Assembly (NCBI GenBank): GCA_964030785.1
Contig: OZ034972.1
Location: 16,339,183-16,403,182, forward strand
Direction of reading: 5' to 3'
DNA: 64,000 nucleotides
Source: Siderastrea siderea
Lineage: Eukaryota > Cnidaria > Anthozoa > Scleractinia > Rhizangiidae
The notes below the pieces were generated by a model. That model worked only from the letters and a program-made list of their open reading frames with translations, made no database searches and was not told where the DNA came from. This document shows positions 1 through 45,725 of this stretch, piece after piece (position 1 is the first letter of the stretch; each line of letters starts with the position of its first letter). The position numbers and the translations under genes are program-made.

Positions 1-338
1 TTTTCTTTGTGATGCACGCGCTGTATTGCGCTGTCATTTGTGTTCCACTTTTAGCCTGGAAAAGAAGTTGATTTTCACGTAATTCTATTATTTTGTTGAT
101 CCCTGTCATTTGAAAAAAGTTACGTTGATGTACTGAAAGAGTTAATTTTGTTTCATTAGGTATTTTTGGTTGAAAAAGTGGCAAATTCGAACTTTTTGCT
201 GCCAAAGCAAAATTGTTTTGTTGAGCAAGTATCATGCATGCAAATCTTCACGGCGAGTGAGAATTTCCATTTTGATCAACAAAAATTATTGTTCGGGCTT
301 ATTGTTTTTTCGCAAAAAAGAGACATGGATTGCGATAA

Positions 339-482
339 AAAACTAAATTCGATTTTGAGACGACATTATGACTTGATAATGACTTTGTCGCTTCATGATT
401 CCGCCCAATACGGAATATATTTTCTCCCAACTAGCCGTCATTATGAAGCCATAATGCCATCTCAAAATCAAATTCAGTTTAT
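339..482. repeat. Short palindromic (foldback/MITE-like) element
   Basis: Bases 339-386 (AAACTAAATTCGATTTTGAG...) are repeated in inverted orientation at 435-482 with a few mismatches, leaving a spacer of about 48 bases. The small open frames on both strands here come from this symmetry and are not genes. Confidence 0.7.
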
Positions 483-2230
483 ACTTATTCCCTCGGGGTG
501 GGTATGGATAATTTTGGAAAAACCTCCTCATTCCATGGTATGATTTTGACCGTGTTTCCAATGCTCAACAAAAACTTGAATTTGCTTGCCCAAGCCAATT
601 TCTCACTTGCCCCTGTATCCTCCTGTCGATTTCATGAAACTGTTCTTGCTAGTGCTTAACATTAATGTTTACAGAGTGAATGCACTTAGTTAGACTATAA
701 CGGGATTGAAGCAGTGTGATCTCTGCATTCCAGTATTTTAGTCTTGCTCTTGTCTTAAGCAGTAAAAATTAAAGGTTTGTGCAAGCTTGATTGAATATAC
801 AAATTCTCTCGAGAGCAACTTTAGGTGATCATTAACTCCTAAGTAGTTAACTACCACAACAGCAACAACCATCATCGTTTTTATACACTTGTACAAATGA
901 ATTTTACAGGGATGATAGTCTGTTGATAAACACTGCAACTGAGGAAGATTGGAACACTGCATAGATCAGAGTTTAAATGGTTTTATTTTTAACATACGTG
1001 TAAGAGTAGGTATTAATTTAGGATTAAGTGAATTGGAAAAACCCTCAAGAAAATTAGGAAGACATTGACGGTTAAATAAAGCATTGGTCTAAATGTGTAA
1101 CAGACCATGTTCGTGGCAGTTTTGGATCACGTGTTAGGCAACCAGTGTAGTTCTAGGATCATCATCTTTCCAGACCTCGGAGCATGATAACCCTGAATTA
1201 GCCTTTGATTGTTTGATATATTAACTTTACCACAGAAGCAATTTATCAACACATTCAAAATTTTATATAAAATGCAAGCTCAAGCTTATATATTTACTCC
1301 ACTTTATCTGCAGCACAGATAAATAATAATAAAGAAAAGACTGACGCATGAAGGATCTGCTAACAGTTAGTAGATTTTTGCCTTAAAATCAAAAAAGGCT
1401 TTCCAGTTTAAGCACAAAACTAAGGCCATTTTTGCTACAGCAGCATTTTCATCGCACGTTCGCTGAACTTTGTAAAGGCTATCCCCATAAAATGTTTCGT
1501 TTCCCATCTCCTTCCCTCTATGAAAGTGGGTTGGTCATCGGGCAAAAAAAAAAGAGAATTGACTGAGGGAGCCTGAGTCCAAGAAAAGCCTGGATGCTAA
1601 GTAAGAAGGTCACACATGCACTTTTGCTTGCTAATGTTTCCCTAATCCTTTCCTTATGTACAGTGAAGGAATGTTCTCCAAGTGTTTCTTGTGGATTAGT
1701 TGTAGATTAACAAAATCACAAAGAGTTCTTGTTAACCGCTCATAAAATTCATCAATGAAAAGTTGTTGTTTCAAGAGTTGCTCAAGGTCATTTACGAAGG
1801 TGATTTGGATGTGCGTGTCACTTGCCGAGAGGGTTTTTAAAGCCTAGGGATGCAGAACCAAAAGACTTTGTTTCTGTTGACCTGTTATTTGTTAAATATA
1901 TTAGAAAAAGAAGTCGAAAATAGGTTCTTTTTCCCTGGGTACAGGATATGTGCCTGTCAGTTTTTGTTCCAGTTACACAATGCAGTGTAACAAAACCTTT
2001 GTTTCCAAGTATATATGCAATACTGAGAGATAAATGAATGACATACACAAACATTTTCGATTTAATATACAGGCCAATAAATTACTAGGTTATAATTTCT
2101 ATTCAAAATAAAGTGAATATCAATATATGAAATAATAATCATAACTGCGGATAAAGATAGAATTATATGAAGATCATCACAGTGAAGGTGTTTCAACTTA
2201 AGCAGACGAAAAGAAACCTGAAAAAATTCA

Positions 2231-2303
2231 GGCTTGAACGGGAATCGAACCCATGACCTCTGCGATACCGGTGCAGCACTCTAACCAACTGAGCTATCAA
2301 GCC
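2231..2303 (-). tRNA. tRNA-like sequence, anticodon GGT (Thr) if functional
   Basis: Read on the minus strand it folds as a cloverleaf. The acceptor stem GGCTTGA pairs with TCAAGCC without mismatch, the D arm is GCTC/GAGT, and the T stem is ATGGG/CCCGT. The A box (TAGCTCAGTTGG) and B box (GGTTCGATTCC) of an internal Pol III promoter are intact. The anticodon loop would be CCGGTAT, giving GGT, but position 33 is C instead of the near-universal U and the last anticodon-stem pair is A-C. It is probably a tRNA-derived repeat, not a working tRNA. Confidence 0.5.
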
Positions 2304-2478
2304 AACTGGGAGCTGGTCAATTGTGAGTTCGTATTTATCCCGTAGATGGAGAAATGAATATCAATATATGAAATAATAATCATATATATGAACTGCGGAT
2401 AAAGATAGAATTATATGAAGATCATCACAGTGAAGGTGTTTCAACTTAAGCAGATGAAAAGAAACCTGAAAAAATTCA

Positions 2479-2551
2479 GGCTTGAACGGGAATTGAACCC
2501 ATGACCTCTGCGATACCGGTGCAGCACTCTAACCAATTGAGCTATCAAGCC
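2479..2551 (-). tRNA. tRNA-like copy 2 of the array
   Basis: Same 73-nt core as copy 1 on the minus strand with an intact acceptor stem. The B box carries one change (GGTTCAATTCC). Its D arm pairs slightly less well than in other copies. Same doubts as for copy 1. Confidence 0.4.
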
Positions 2552-2660
2552 AACTGGGAGGCCTGGTCAATTGTGAGTTCGTATTTATCCCGTAGATGGA
2601 GAAATGAATATCAATATATGAAATAATAATCATATATATGAACTGCGGATAAAGAACTGC

Positions 2661-2733
2661 GGATAGATAGCTCAGTTGGTTAGAACGCTGCACCGGTATC
2701 GCAGAGGTCATGGGTTTGATTCCCGTTCAAGCC
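2661..2733 (+). pseudogene. tRNA-like copy 3, broken acceptor stem
   Basis: The core is on the plus strand beside the orientation switch of the array. Its 5' end reads GGATAGA in place of GGCTTGA, so the acceptor stem cannot pair with TCAAGCC, and the B box is GGTTTGATTCC. It appears broken by the rearrangement that inverted the array. Confidence 0.5.
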
Positions 2734-2906
2734 TGAATTTTTTCAGGTTTCTTCAACTGCTTAAGTTGAAACACCTTCACTGCGATGATCTTCATATAAT
2801 TCTATCTTTATCTGTAGTTCATACATATGATTATTATTTCATATATTGATATTCATTTCTCCATCTACGGGATAAATACGAACTCACAACTGACCAGCTC
2901 CCAGTT

Positions 2907-2979
2907 GGCTTGATAGCTCAGTTGGTTAGAGCGCTGCGCCGGTATTGCAGAGGTCATGGGTTCGATTCCTGTCCAAGCC
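2907..2979 (+). tRNA. tRNA-like copy 4 of the array
   Basis: Plus-strand core with GAGC closing the D stem and CTGCG/TGCAG forming a complete anticodon stem (one G-T pair). That makes this the best-folded anticodon arm of the five. The loop is again CCGGTAT (anticodon GGT, C33). The 3' strand of the acceptor is CCAAGCC, giving one weak pair. Confidence 0.45.
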
Positions 2980-3157
2980 TGAATTTTTTCAGGTTTCTTC
3001 TTTTCAACTGCTTAAGTTGAAACACTTTCACTGCGATAATCTTCATATAATTCTATCTTTATCCGCAGTTCATATATATGATTATTATTTCATATATTGA
3101 TATTCATTTCTCCATCTACGGGATAAATACGAACTCACAATTGACCAGCTCCTAGTT

Positions 3158-3230
3158 GGCTTGACAGCTCGGTTGGTTATAGCGCTGCCCCGGTATCGCA
3201 GAGGTCATGGGTTCGATTCCTGTTCAAGCC
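3158..3230 (+). tRNA. tRNA-like copy 5 of the array
   Basis: Plus-strand core starting GGCTTGACAGCTC. The D arm has drifted (GGTTGGTTATAGC) but the acceptor stem and the B box (GGTTCGATTCC) remain. It is followed by the same CCTGAA...TTCAGG hairpin and T run as the others. Confidence 0.4.
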
Positions 3231-3952
3231 TGAATTTTTTTCAGGTTTCTTCTTTTCAACTGCTTAAGTTGAAACACCTTCACTGTGATGATCTTCATAT
3301 AATTCCAAATTAGTCTTGATTACCTTTTTTATATAAAACAGAGAATGTGAATTTACACATGAATTAAAATTTTGCTTGACAGACAATGTATCTGGAATTT
3401 TTCTTTTTACCTTTCCAAAAAAATGGGTCGGTGGGGCAATGGGAAATGAAACATTTTATGGGGATGGCCTTACCAATTCATAGGCCAGGGAGGGATTTCA
3501 ACAACTGATTAATTACTGTTACCAAAACTGGTTATCTGTGTGTAATCCTTGTAGATGAAAAAGTTTGAGTGCTTCAATGCACTTTAAAACTAAACATCTT
3601 ACAAAATGTTCTTGAAAAATTTGTTTTAAGTGATTGAGTGACCGACAAATCAACTGATAAAAGTGTTAGACCAGATTGATATTTGACTTGACAATTTTTG
3701 CAGCTTTGCTAAACAGTTGTGTTAGCTGTTAGCGCTTAATTAATATTTGTCATTTAGTCAACAAACTTAAACTGTAATTTGACGGAGGGTTTGCACAGCG
3801 GCTTGCCCATCGGGCAAGTGACCCTGAAAAGTTACCCTCCCAACCTCAAAATCTACTTTTCCTGTCAAGCCCTGTGTCAGTTTCAATTAATATGTGTGTA
3901 AATTCAGAATATCATGATATATACTGACATGTTGTTTTGTCACTGATGTTAG

Positions 3953-36775
<32,823 letters not shown>

Positions 36776-36844
36776 GATTCGGCTTCAGCCATGGAATTTA
36801 ACCAGGAAAAATGAAATACAGAAAGACATAATTTTATGAAAAAT

Positions 36845-36850
36845 AATAAA
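36845..36850 (+). promoter_or_regulatory. Candidate polyadenylation signal of the kinase
   Basis: AATAAA 70 bases after the stop codon, followed by a genomic A run that could confuse 3'-end mapping. Confidence 0.6.
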
Positions 36851-38416
36851 ACATTAAAAAAAAAAAATTAATGTAGCGCCGTTAGCGACAAGTTAATAGT
36901 TAGCACTTAGCGATTCTTACTTTGTAACACAGTTGGAAATGGAATTAGTTAGTGGTATGCCCAGGGGGCTACTCAGGTATAGTAGCAACTGGGAGATGCA
37001 AATGGTGCCAAATTTTTATACCTCTAAAAGGTCCAATTAGGCTAACACTGGACCTAAAAAGAGTCCAATAGCCCACTGAACGGAACGTAAAAAAAGTCCT
37101 TCTCATCCACATAAAAAGATTAATAGAGTTTGAAAATGAAACTTATGCAATTGTTTGACATAAAATTAAGAACCAAGAAATATGCTCGTTTTTTATCTAC
37201 CCTAAAACAAGTCCTGCCTAAATCCTTATATTCAAAACAGGTCCACTAGAAAATTTCTCACCCTCATGATCATACTTCATTTATACTCGAAACGTGGAAC
37301 TTCCTAGGCCCCTAGCTGACGTAGCTAATCCGTCGAGTTTTGGAAAAACAAAAACCATACAAAATTAGCTAAAATAAAAGAATCATTATAAAACTATTTA
37401 CATGGCTAAAAAAAGGTATAAGAAAAAAACACAGAAAAACAGTCCAAGATGGCCAATTTCAAACCCCCAAAAGGGTTTCTCACCTCCCTGAGTACCCCGC
37501 CCCCTGGTTTGGTATGAGTTGATCAATTTAGTCTAGCGAATATATTTTGAATTAACGCTTGCATCCGTTTGATTAGTAGCTGGCGTTGTATCTGCAACGT
37601 GCATTTAACAGTTAAAGCAAGTTTACCTTTTTCAGTATACGGGTAACTTTATTGTTGTCATAATGTTTCGTACCAACAGACAGCTAAGGGTTGTAGCTAA
37701 GGATTGTCGTGTACTTTTCAAGATGCTATTGTGGTTGATCACACGGCACGATATCCTGCCTTGAAATCTTGTCTGTTTTGCTGGGCAAAAGCATAAGTCT
37801 AAATGCACAGATACAGTTTTTATTGGTTGTCATTATGAAAATTGTAGATAATTGAACAAGTTAACTGTATAGATATTTTTCTAATGCTTTGGTGTACTGT
37901 TTTTCTAGCTAGGTATTTTCACAAAGTGCAGTTTTTCAGCAGCGCAAGCAAAATCCAGAAGCTTAAATTTTTTCAACATAAATTTATCCTGAGAGGTATT
38001 CTCATTGTTAAAAAATGTATGGTTATAACAATTTCGTGTTTTTGACACGTTTTAGGGTTAAACAAATGGCATTTTGATAATGTCCTCCTTTCGGAAGCAT
38101 ATCTGTGCTTATGTAGTGCTCAAAATGTCAGGCGTTTTACCAAAAATGATTGTATTAAACATCCGTGCTGCTGTTTGACAAAGGAATAGCACATGGTATG
38201 TTATTTGATAATAAAATTTAGTCATCTGTGCTACTTAATTGTAATCACTGAATGTTGGGCTCAGTGGCCAAATCGTTTGGTGTTACATTTATTTCGCCAT
38301 AAAGGCATAAAGAAATATACTTTCCAGGCAAGAAACTGAAGAAAAAAGGCGATATTGAAGATTAAATAGGTGTTTACAAAAATGGTCTTAAGCTCTTTTT
38401 CTGTGATGTCCCTTTG

Positions 38417-38536
38417 AAGATGGTTTTCCATTTCTATAAAATAATGCATTTAAGAGGTCTAGAAAAACTGTTAGTAACCGCTGGTGCGTTGGGCAGTTTT
38501 TCTAGACCCCAAATTCTAGGACTGGAAAACCATCTT
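38417..38536. repeat. Inverted repeat
   Basis: AAGATGGTTTTCCA (38417-38430) matches TGGAAAACCATCTT (38523-38536). Inside it AGGTCTAGAAAAACTG matches CAGTTTTTCTAGACCC. Confidence 0.7.
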
Positions 38537-39535
38537 TTGTTCGGTGCAAATTTGGTTGAGCGAAAGGCACATTGGAAAATGTTGACCGCTGTTTGCAAGC
38601 CCAGTCAACTACAAACGCCAAATGAGAACGCGAGGACTAGCAATACAGTATCTGTTTATTAAGCCCCCCCCCCCCCCCCGGGGGTCTGGGCTCCGTCTTT
38701 GGTGATGCAAGAGTTAGGGCATTCAAGTTCACGGTATTTTATCGTGGAGGGGACGGGAAAGGGCTCATCGATTGACCTTAGTTTTGTTGGGGATAGGGCT
38801 AGGTTATTGCAGTTATTCCAATTCGACCTGGACGTCAGGTGTTTACTCGACTACTCCCCACACTATCACGTTAAATTTGATTTACCATTTACCATTTTTT
38901 ACCAGTCCATTCACCACGCTTATATTTGGCAGTTTTAGGGGACCCTGGAAATAGTTTATTAGTCCATCAAAATTTCATGCTTTGGAAAATGGTGACCGGA
39001 GGAGGATTAATGTGCGCAGCAATTTTCAAGAGTAATAATTTTTAAAGAGTTCTCTGGTTAAAATACTTAAAGAAATGACGAGCTTTCGGCTGTCTGAACT
39101 GCAGCCTTCAACGGGTAAAATGATAAAAAGGCGGGCGGTAAAACGAGAATCTAAAATACAAATGCGAGAAAATCATACAATAGAATAAAATTAACTAAGA
39201 ACTTTTGTTAAAAAGAATGCTATATTGTCTTGGGAGTGGATAAGAATTACTGTCCGCATTGGGAGTTAACATTGTAGGTCAGGATTCCTAAAGTTTCTAA
39301 CGCGATAATTGCCTTTGTCAATGATGGAAGCGTTTTCAAAGTCAGTGACATGGTAATGAGACCATGCATGGTTCGGCGCAGTTCACTTGCGACATGTTTC
39401 CCGTGTACGCCCAGTGTACGTGGTTGAAATAGAAGCTTGCACATAGCTTATTTGACTGCTACGCATTGTTTGAAAAAACCAAATGAAACCAGTTTTGAAT
39501 GACAAAGTGCAGGCCAAGGACAAAGCTCTATTGGT

Positions 39536-39716
39536 CTAGAGTTCGATTCTGTTCCATTAAAGAAGTGTTCGATTTTCGAACGTTCAATTGTGTTCGATTG
39601 GCAAAACGTCTGGGTGAGTTCGATTATGTTCGACTGCCGAACCCAATCCAAATCAATCGAACGATTGACAATCGATTGAGTTCGATTACTGAACGTTCGA
39701 TTGGTTACTTCGGGCT
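39536..39716. repeat. TTCGATT-rich repeat
   Basis: GTTCGATT or its complement occurs about ten times in 180 bp with irregular spacing. Open frames on both strands here are due to that word. Confidence 0.7.
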
Positions 39717-42128
39717 CAGTCCAATTACCATTACGTATAGCATTGTGGGATATTTGTACTTGTTTCGCGCGCTTTCTGTGCAATAACTAATACAGTTGAG
39801 TAAATAATAAACAATGAACAACAAAGACAGCGGGGACAAAATAGTAACATCTAAAATAAACGGCCCGCGCATTGCGGGCATGTGCGGACGTCTGAAACTG
39901 ACTGATAAATAAATATTTTGAATCGGTGTTTAGCCGACTGTTACCGCAATGTGCACATGAGTGTTTTTAAAGCGCGGTTTGCTTATCATGATTCGACTCA
40001 GTGATCGAGCAATGGAAAGTGAAACCCGCTTTTAAAATGAGATTAAAAGGGTGATTCTCGGTCAATTCAAGTTACTTAAAAAAAAACGCATTACCTAGTA
40101 AAAGATAAAGTTCGAAATGAGTTACCTGCATAAAAAATTAATGAAGCAAATTTGAAATGAAATAAATTCTGACCACACTAAACGGAAAGGAAACCACTGC
40201 ACTAAATCAATGCTTTGTGTGACTCTTGGCTGGAGTCATATAAGTACTGAAAGGTGACAGCCTGTTAGATCTGTCAAAACGATTGCGTGATTTTATTCAC
40301 GCGAACATGCTTTAGGTAATTCATTTTTACTTTTTCGTTGCTTGTTAAAATGTTGAGCTCCCAAACAGCACATTTTTGTTTCTTCATAAATAGTTAGAGT
40401 ACGTTCTTAGTTAACTTTAGTCGGATTACTGAACGTAAGCGGAAAACCGAAGTCCCTCACGAAGTGCACGAATCATTACCACATACTCGCGTTGTGCCAA
40501 TCTTGACATTTATGTTCGTGTTAAGTTCAATTTCCTCATTTTCCGATATGAAAAAGTAAATTAGTTTATTGCTCTTACCAAAAATCAAATCTACTTTTGT
40601 TTCATCTTGGTTAGTGAATTATTGATGCTGTCGCAAATTAAGCCCCTTTCCAATAAATAATGAACATGAAGCGTGCCATACAAAGTTTTTGAAAACTTAA
40701 ATACGGGCCGATACAGTCGCATCAACAACAAGCGAAACGTGTCATAATCAGCACTTAAGACGCTACAGGCGTATGATAAAACAAAGACCACGCAATCTTA
40801 CGTTCAGACAGCCAAGTTGACCAGCAGTTTCTAAATCAAACAACAAAAAAACATGTTTATCAGGGTTTAGCTGTTTTATAAGCAAAGGGCATGTTCATTA
40901 TTTCACGATGTGCACAAGTTAGGTACGCACAATGAATCAATAACCATTACCCGACGCTGATTTGAGAATAACTCAGAAATCAAACCAGAATACTAAGCAA
41001 ACAAAATTTATGGTAAAAGTGAAGCAGAAACAGGCGAACACAATGTCGTACTAACACTACATAAACTCTTTAGCTTGTGCTAGCAGATCGTGTCAGCCGC
41101 GGCGGGGGGGGGGGGGGGGGATAGAAGCGAGGCCTGGGACCGAGAAACGATGTTCTCACAGCTTGCAAAGTGGCGCAGTCAAAACGTGGATAGCGGTGTT
41201 TGTCATAATAAATATTTCCGATCGACGATCAACATATTAACCGGCCGTCGCCATGATGGCGACCGCCGGTTTATAACTGGACACACTTTTTCCTGAAGCA
41301 AGTTGGCCTAACATACGAAGAAAGTGCGGTAAAGCTTGTGGTACGGGTACTCAAGAGCAGCACTGTCTTATATAAGACGCATGCGCAGATGAGTCTTCTG
41401 AATGTTACCTTCCTATGTTTTTGTCTTTTAATTTACAGTATTTAAGATATGAACGGCGAAGGGTTGTTACGTTTGGGGTTTTTTGTATTTGTCTTGTATA
41501 AAGCATGCGCAATTGAGTAAAGGAGCTAATAGGATTGAATGCGAAATTGGCTGTGTTGTCTGATCTAGTTAGTGGTTATGGTGAAAATTTTTTTAGCGCA
41601 GGAGTTTTTTATTGGGATTGACATTTTGAGGGGTGTAAAAATGTGGGAGTCAGAAGGATTTGTGAATGTCGGGAGCATATCACGCTTCTGTGAATGTGAT
41701 TTGCTTTGAAAGTTGCGTTTTGTATAGGAGCGGTGTAATATTGTGCTGCGTGAGAGGCGGTTTCCCTTGGTGTTTTATGGGGGGAGGGGTGGTTTGCGAA
41801 GTGGAATGTAAGGTTTCTGATTGGCTAACTTGTATTTCGCAGCGGACAAAAAGGACAGTTGCGTTTTGCCGGCGTGGGCTAGGAAGAGAAGGAATTAGTA
41901 CTAGTATGATGATGCAATATTAGTTGATTGCACCATCAGTACATGATAGTTCTTGTGAACGGAGAGAGATGAGCGTTTATTTGAGGCGAGAAGTTGATAC
42001 GTAGGAATCGTCATTAATAAGGTAAATTAAGTACTAAGTTTTTGTTATAAATAGTTTTTAATTAAGTTTCTGGCAGGTCCCCACCAGCCTTTGGGTTGCC
42101 TCAAACCGACCTGCCTCAACAAAAAGTA

Positions 42129-42152
42129 TATGTATGTATGTATGTATGTAGG
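42129..42152 (+). repeat. (TATG)n microsatellite
   Basis: Short run of about six TATG units. Confidence 0.8.
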
Positions 42153-43634
42153 CAGGTGTTACGAGTCTTTTTGCATTGAAAGAACGAAAATATCTGAATA
42201 TTATCGACGGATTTGTGTAGTTTGCGTGTGGTGTTCGCTAAAGGCTACGAGCAGTCTCTCTTTCCGTTCAGAGGTAGTGAAGGAAAAGAAAAACAAGCGA
42301 GTGAGCGCAAAATCGATTGCGGCTCGACAGGCGCTGTAGCTTTCAAAGCTCGTGTTTATCAAACGTTATATTTTGATTCTACTGCTATGTTCACTGTTTG
42401 TATTTAAGGTCTAGGCACAACAGTAAATACTTCGTCGTCCCGGTGTGAGCATTCTCAGTTGTGGACGAATTTATATCGACATTCAACGTTTGAGTGAATT
42501 TGTGTTTTTCAGCACAAATAAAAGCGATAAGAAAAATAAGCTGAGTCATCAGAGTTTAAACATTACGTCATCCAGTAACGTTATAGTCAAAATATTGTGT
42601 CACACAATCACACTTTTCGTCACGCCGGTTCGTATAAAAAGACGATCGCGCTAACATTTGTGAAACCTAGGGGTGGGGAGGGTCAGAATGGCCGGTTAAA
42701 ATGCCCAATAGGCTTTCTTGTTCGAAATAGTTTGCAAAATTTATGTGTATTTTGTCGGGGGAAAGTAAGCGGTGAGTGGCTAATCTCTCATGGAACTTAC
42801 TGTCAGTTTCGTACAAGAGAATATTCGATGGAAGCGACATCGATGAAGACGCTTCTGTTTTCGCAATGTCTTGTTTGTTGCAGTGGCGAGTGGATCAGCT
42901 GCGAGCTGTACGGCAGTCGCGTTTCGCTTGTTTATACTTGGAGACCAGGTTTGCGACAAACGTTTCAAAGTTGAATGCTAGAATTAGATAATTCAACGTA
43001 AATAAACTTCTCACCGAGAGAAAGCGCTTGAACTATTCAGGATTTTATTTCTTGTACTCCGCGTCGTAATTTTGGTCTTTGTCTATCGCTTAACTGATGC
43101 ATGGGATAAATAAACATAGGCACGCATAGCGTGCGTGAGCTATTTTGTAGCTGTCAATGAGATTTACGGAAATGGTTGTTGAATGAACGTGCGTGTACCA
43201 AGGTACACTATTGTGATGTTGTTTATTTGAGTAGCGTTGAGCATTCGAAAAGTATTGGTTTTTAGACAGAGTTTACCTTATAGACAAATATTTTGGATCT
43301 AGTGGGAAGCGCAACTTGTTACAAAAATTAATTCTGTAATGTTTGAACCAGAAGAGAATAGCCGACCTTGAAAGTCACATACGTCTTCTTCTTGCGTGAC
43401 ATCATGCTTGACGAACGTGGCAACTCCCGTATCCAGACAAATATATAAATAAGCTCTGTTTTATTTTCCACATTATTTCACATGGACTTAAATTTTGGAA
43501 CGCACAGCTAAAATCAAGTAATAAGCGTGCCTTGTTAGAAAAGATCATGCCATTGTGTGACTTGTGCAAGTCTTGCGTGACTAGTCACGTAGCAATCTGT
43601 CAAAAAAACCTGAAACGTCGCACGTGCTGACATA

Positions 43635-44194
43635 CCGTGTGGCACTAGTTTTTTCGGGATTCAAATTTTTCGGATTTTCGCGGTTTTTTCCCGATCCGCA
43701 AAAAATGTTCCCGCGAAAAAAATAATTCCCGCAAAAATTTACTCCATTGTCGAAATTTGTATACAAACATCGCCTTTTACATGTGATGTAATATTATGTT
43801 GGTGCCCATTTACTTAAGCCGTCTCTTTCTTTCAAAAATAAAACGATATTAGAAGCAAAACATTTAGAAATAAAACGATGAAATTGCAGTCGGTACATTA
43901 CAAGTATTAAGCTGTTAAAAGCTTTAAAGAAAAGGATCGTCTGAAGGTACTCCATTGATTAACTGATTTAACGTGTTATACATCTTCATGTTGTTCACCT
44001 GCATTCGATTGTTTATACTTAAAAAACGAGAATGTTATAATTCCAAATAGAAGGCGGCTTCCGGAAAATCGCAAAACTTAATTCCAAGGAAGAATAAACA
44101 GTTTCCCCAATCGCAAAAATTAGTCACGCAAAACACACAAAAAAAATCGCCATTCGCAAAATTGAACTCCCGAAAAAATATTGGTGCCACACGG
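43635..44194. mobile_element. TA-flanked MITE (Tc1/mariner-like target)
   Basis: CCGTGTGGCACTAGTTTTTT on the left matches AAAAAATATTGGTGCCACACGG on the right. TA lies immediately outside both ends. The interior is full of CGCAAAA and CGCGAAAA words. No transposase. Confidence 0.8.
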
Positions 44195-45725
44195 TAGTGG
44201 TCTCAGCTTCGCTGAAGCCACACAAAAATCAGTGGTTGCAAAATTGGGTGAAAATAATATTAAGGGATGTTTTGTTATGTAGAGAGGTGGTAATGGGCGA
44301 AGGAATCGTTGGAATTTTAAATGAGCGAATTCGAGAATAATGGGGATATTCGCCTGTGTGGTAAACAACGTGAATTTTATCACATGGAGTACATGTGATC
44401 AAGTCAAGGCCAAATTTTGCTTTAATAGCTCCGGGGGGGGGGGGGGGGGTTATCGCACGGCCAGGCAGTCATGTGATAATGTTTAGTGTGGGTCGTTTCC
44501 CGTGTAAAGAACGTGTTACGTTGATTGAGCGTGAAATCAGGTTACTGTTTTGTGTAAACGAATGGTGTTTTGTCACGTACAAACAGGTGATGAGACAAAG
44601 TTCAATGGCGAGTCACGAGACTTGCATGAGACTGTCATAAGTTCGTTTTCGGCGCTTTTTATTGGCTTTCGTGGCAGCTAGAGTTGTGTAACAAAGGGAG
44701 AAACTTAAAAGGAAGTGGGGAATGAGTAAATTTATGCGTTTTTTGTAATCTGAAAAATGATAACCGATTTTTGTGTCTATAAAACTGTGAAACGAATCTT
44801 GCGTGGAGCTATTGCGTTTTTGTCTTCGTATTGGAGGTGATAATTGTTTTGATTTGATTTGTTTGTCGTGCTGATCTTTCCGCTCAAACTTTGTACAAAC
44901 AATCCCACTACTGCCACGCAGCTTAACCAGCAACCCATTTCTCTGGTAAGTCGCCTCTAACTTTGCGCTTAGCTAGTTGCAGGTACGAGCAACGTTTATG
45001 CCACCCATACAATCTTTTTCCTTGTCGACCTTGTGCCTTTGACGGACCTAGTGATCGAGTGGCATGGGCATTAATTTTAAAACCTACCAAAAGGTGCGAA
45101 AAATAATTCGTTTTAGTTCGAAATTCACAATTCTGCCCTTTTTATACCTTCAAACTATTTGCCATCTTTTTACCATCATTTACTATGGGACATCCCTGCA
45201 CAGAAGTCACGTTGTTTCTCACACTCTAAAGTTGAACCATATAACTCCAAACGTAAGTTATGCGCATGCATACAAAGGATTTGTTTCAATTCTCATCTAC
45301 CAAAACAAACGAAGCTGACAAATATTTCCTAGACCGAACATCATAAATATCAGATAACCCACGCATTATTTACTAGGACTCGCTTCCGCTCACGTGTAAA
45401 CCAGGTTTGTGCTGACCATTCGTTTTCTAAGGAAGTCTACCACAAGGAAGTCAGCCACTCCTATTTGATATATAAATATCCAGCGTCAAGCAATTGAAAT
45501 CCGGACACTTTCGTCGTGTCGCTCTAGTAGCGGAATTCTCCGTGCGTTCTCATCTGCATTTTTGTTCCGGCCCCGACAACTAGCCCTTCGGTAAAATTCG
45601 ACAGTCATCGGGAATGCCGAACATGGTCCACCCAAAAACCAACCAAAGAACCAACCTTCTCAGAAACTTGAGGCTGCATGCCGACTATGAGGCTATTTTG
45701 TAGACAAAATAGCTCAAAAATACTG

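Larger units (their letters stand above)
2113..3305. repeat. Inverted tandem array of about 246-bp units with a tRNA-like core
   Basis: Five units share a tRNA-like core of 73 nt and long common flanks. The flanks include the text around 'gaatatcaatatatgaaataataat' and a hairpin CCTGAATTTTTTCAGG just 3' of each core, followed by a T-rich run. Two units point to the minus strand (cores 2231-2303 and 2479-2551) and three to the plus strand (2661-2733, 2907-2979, 3158-3230). Spacing within each orientation is 246-251 bp. The switch of orientation lies at about 2640-2665, where the plus-strand core has lost its normal acceptor-stem start. This is a tandem array with an internal inversion, not a dispersed set. 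Confidence 0.85.
1..3952. other. Upstream region, no exon recognised; holds repeats
   Basis: This stretch should contain the end of the PH domain of the kinase gene if it is compact, but I found no exon that both looks like a PH domain and ends in the intron phase needed by the exon at 3953. It holds an imperfect inverted repeat (339-482) and the tRNA-like array (2113-3305). The rest is AT-rich unique sequence with no other feature I can support. Confidence 0.5.

Noticed and set aside
905..963. Short exon-like stretch TTTTACAG then DDSLLINTATEEDWNTA, recalling the end of a PH domain
   Set aside because: A TAG follows at once with no donor, and its phase cannot join the exon at 3953.
39499..39786. 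Frames of about 95 and 111 codons on both strands
   Set aside because: Produced by the TTCGATT/AATCGAA word repeat; not protein-like.
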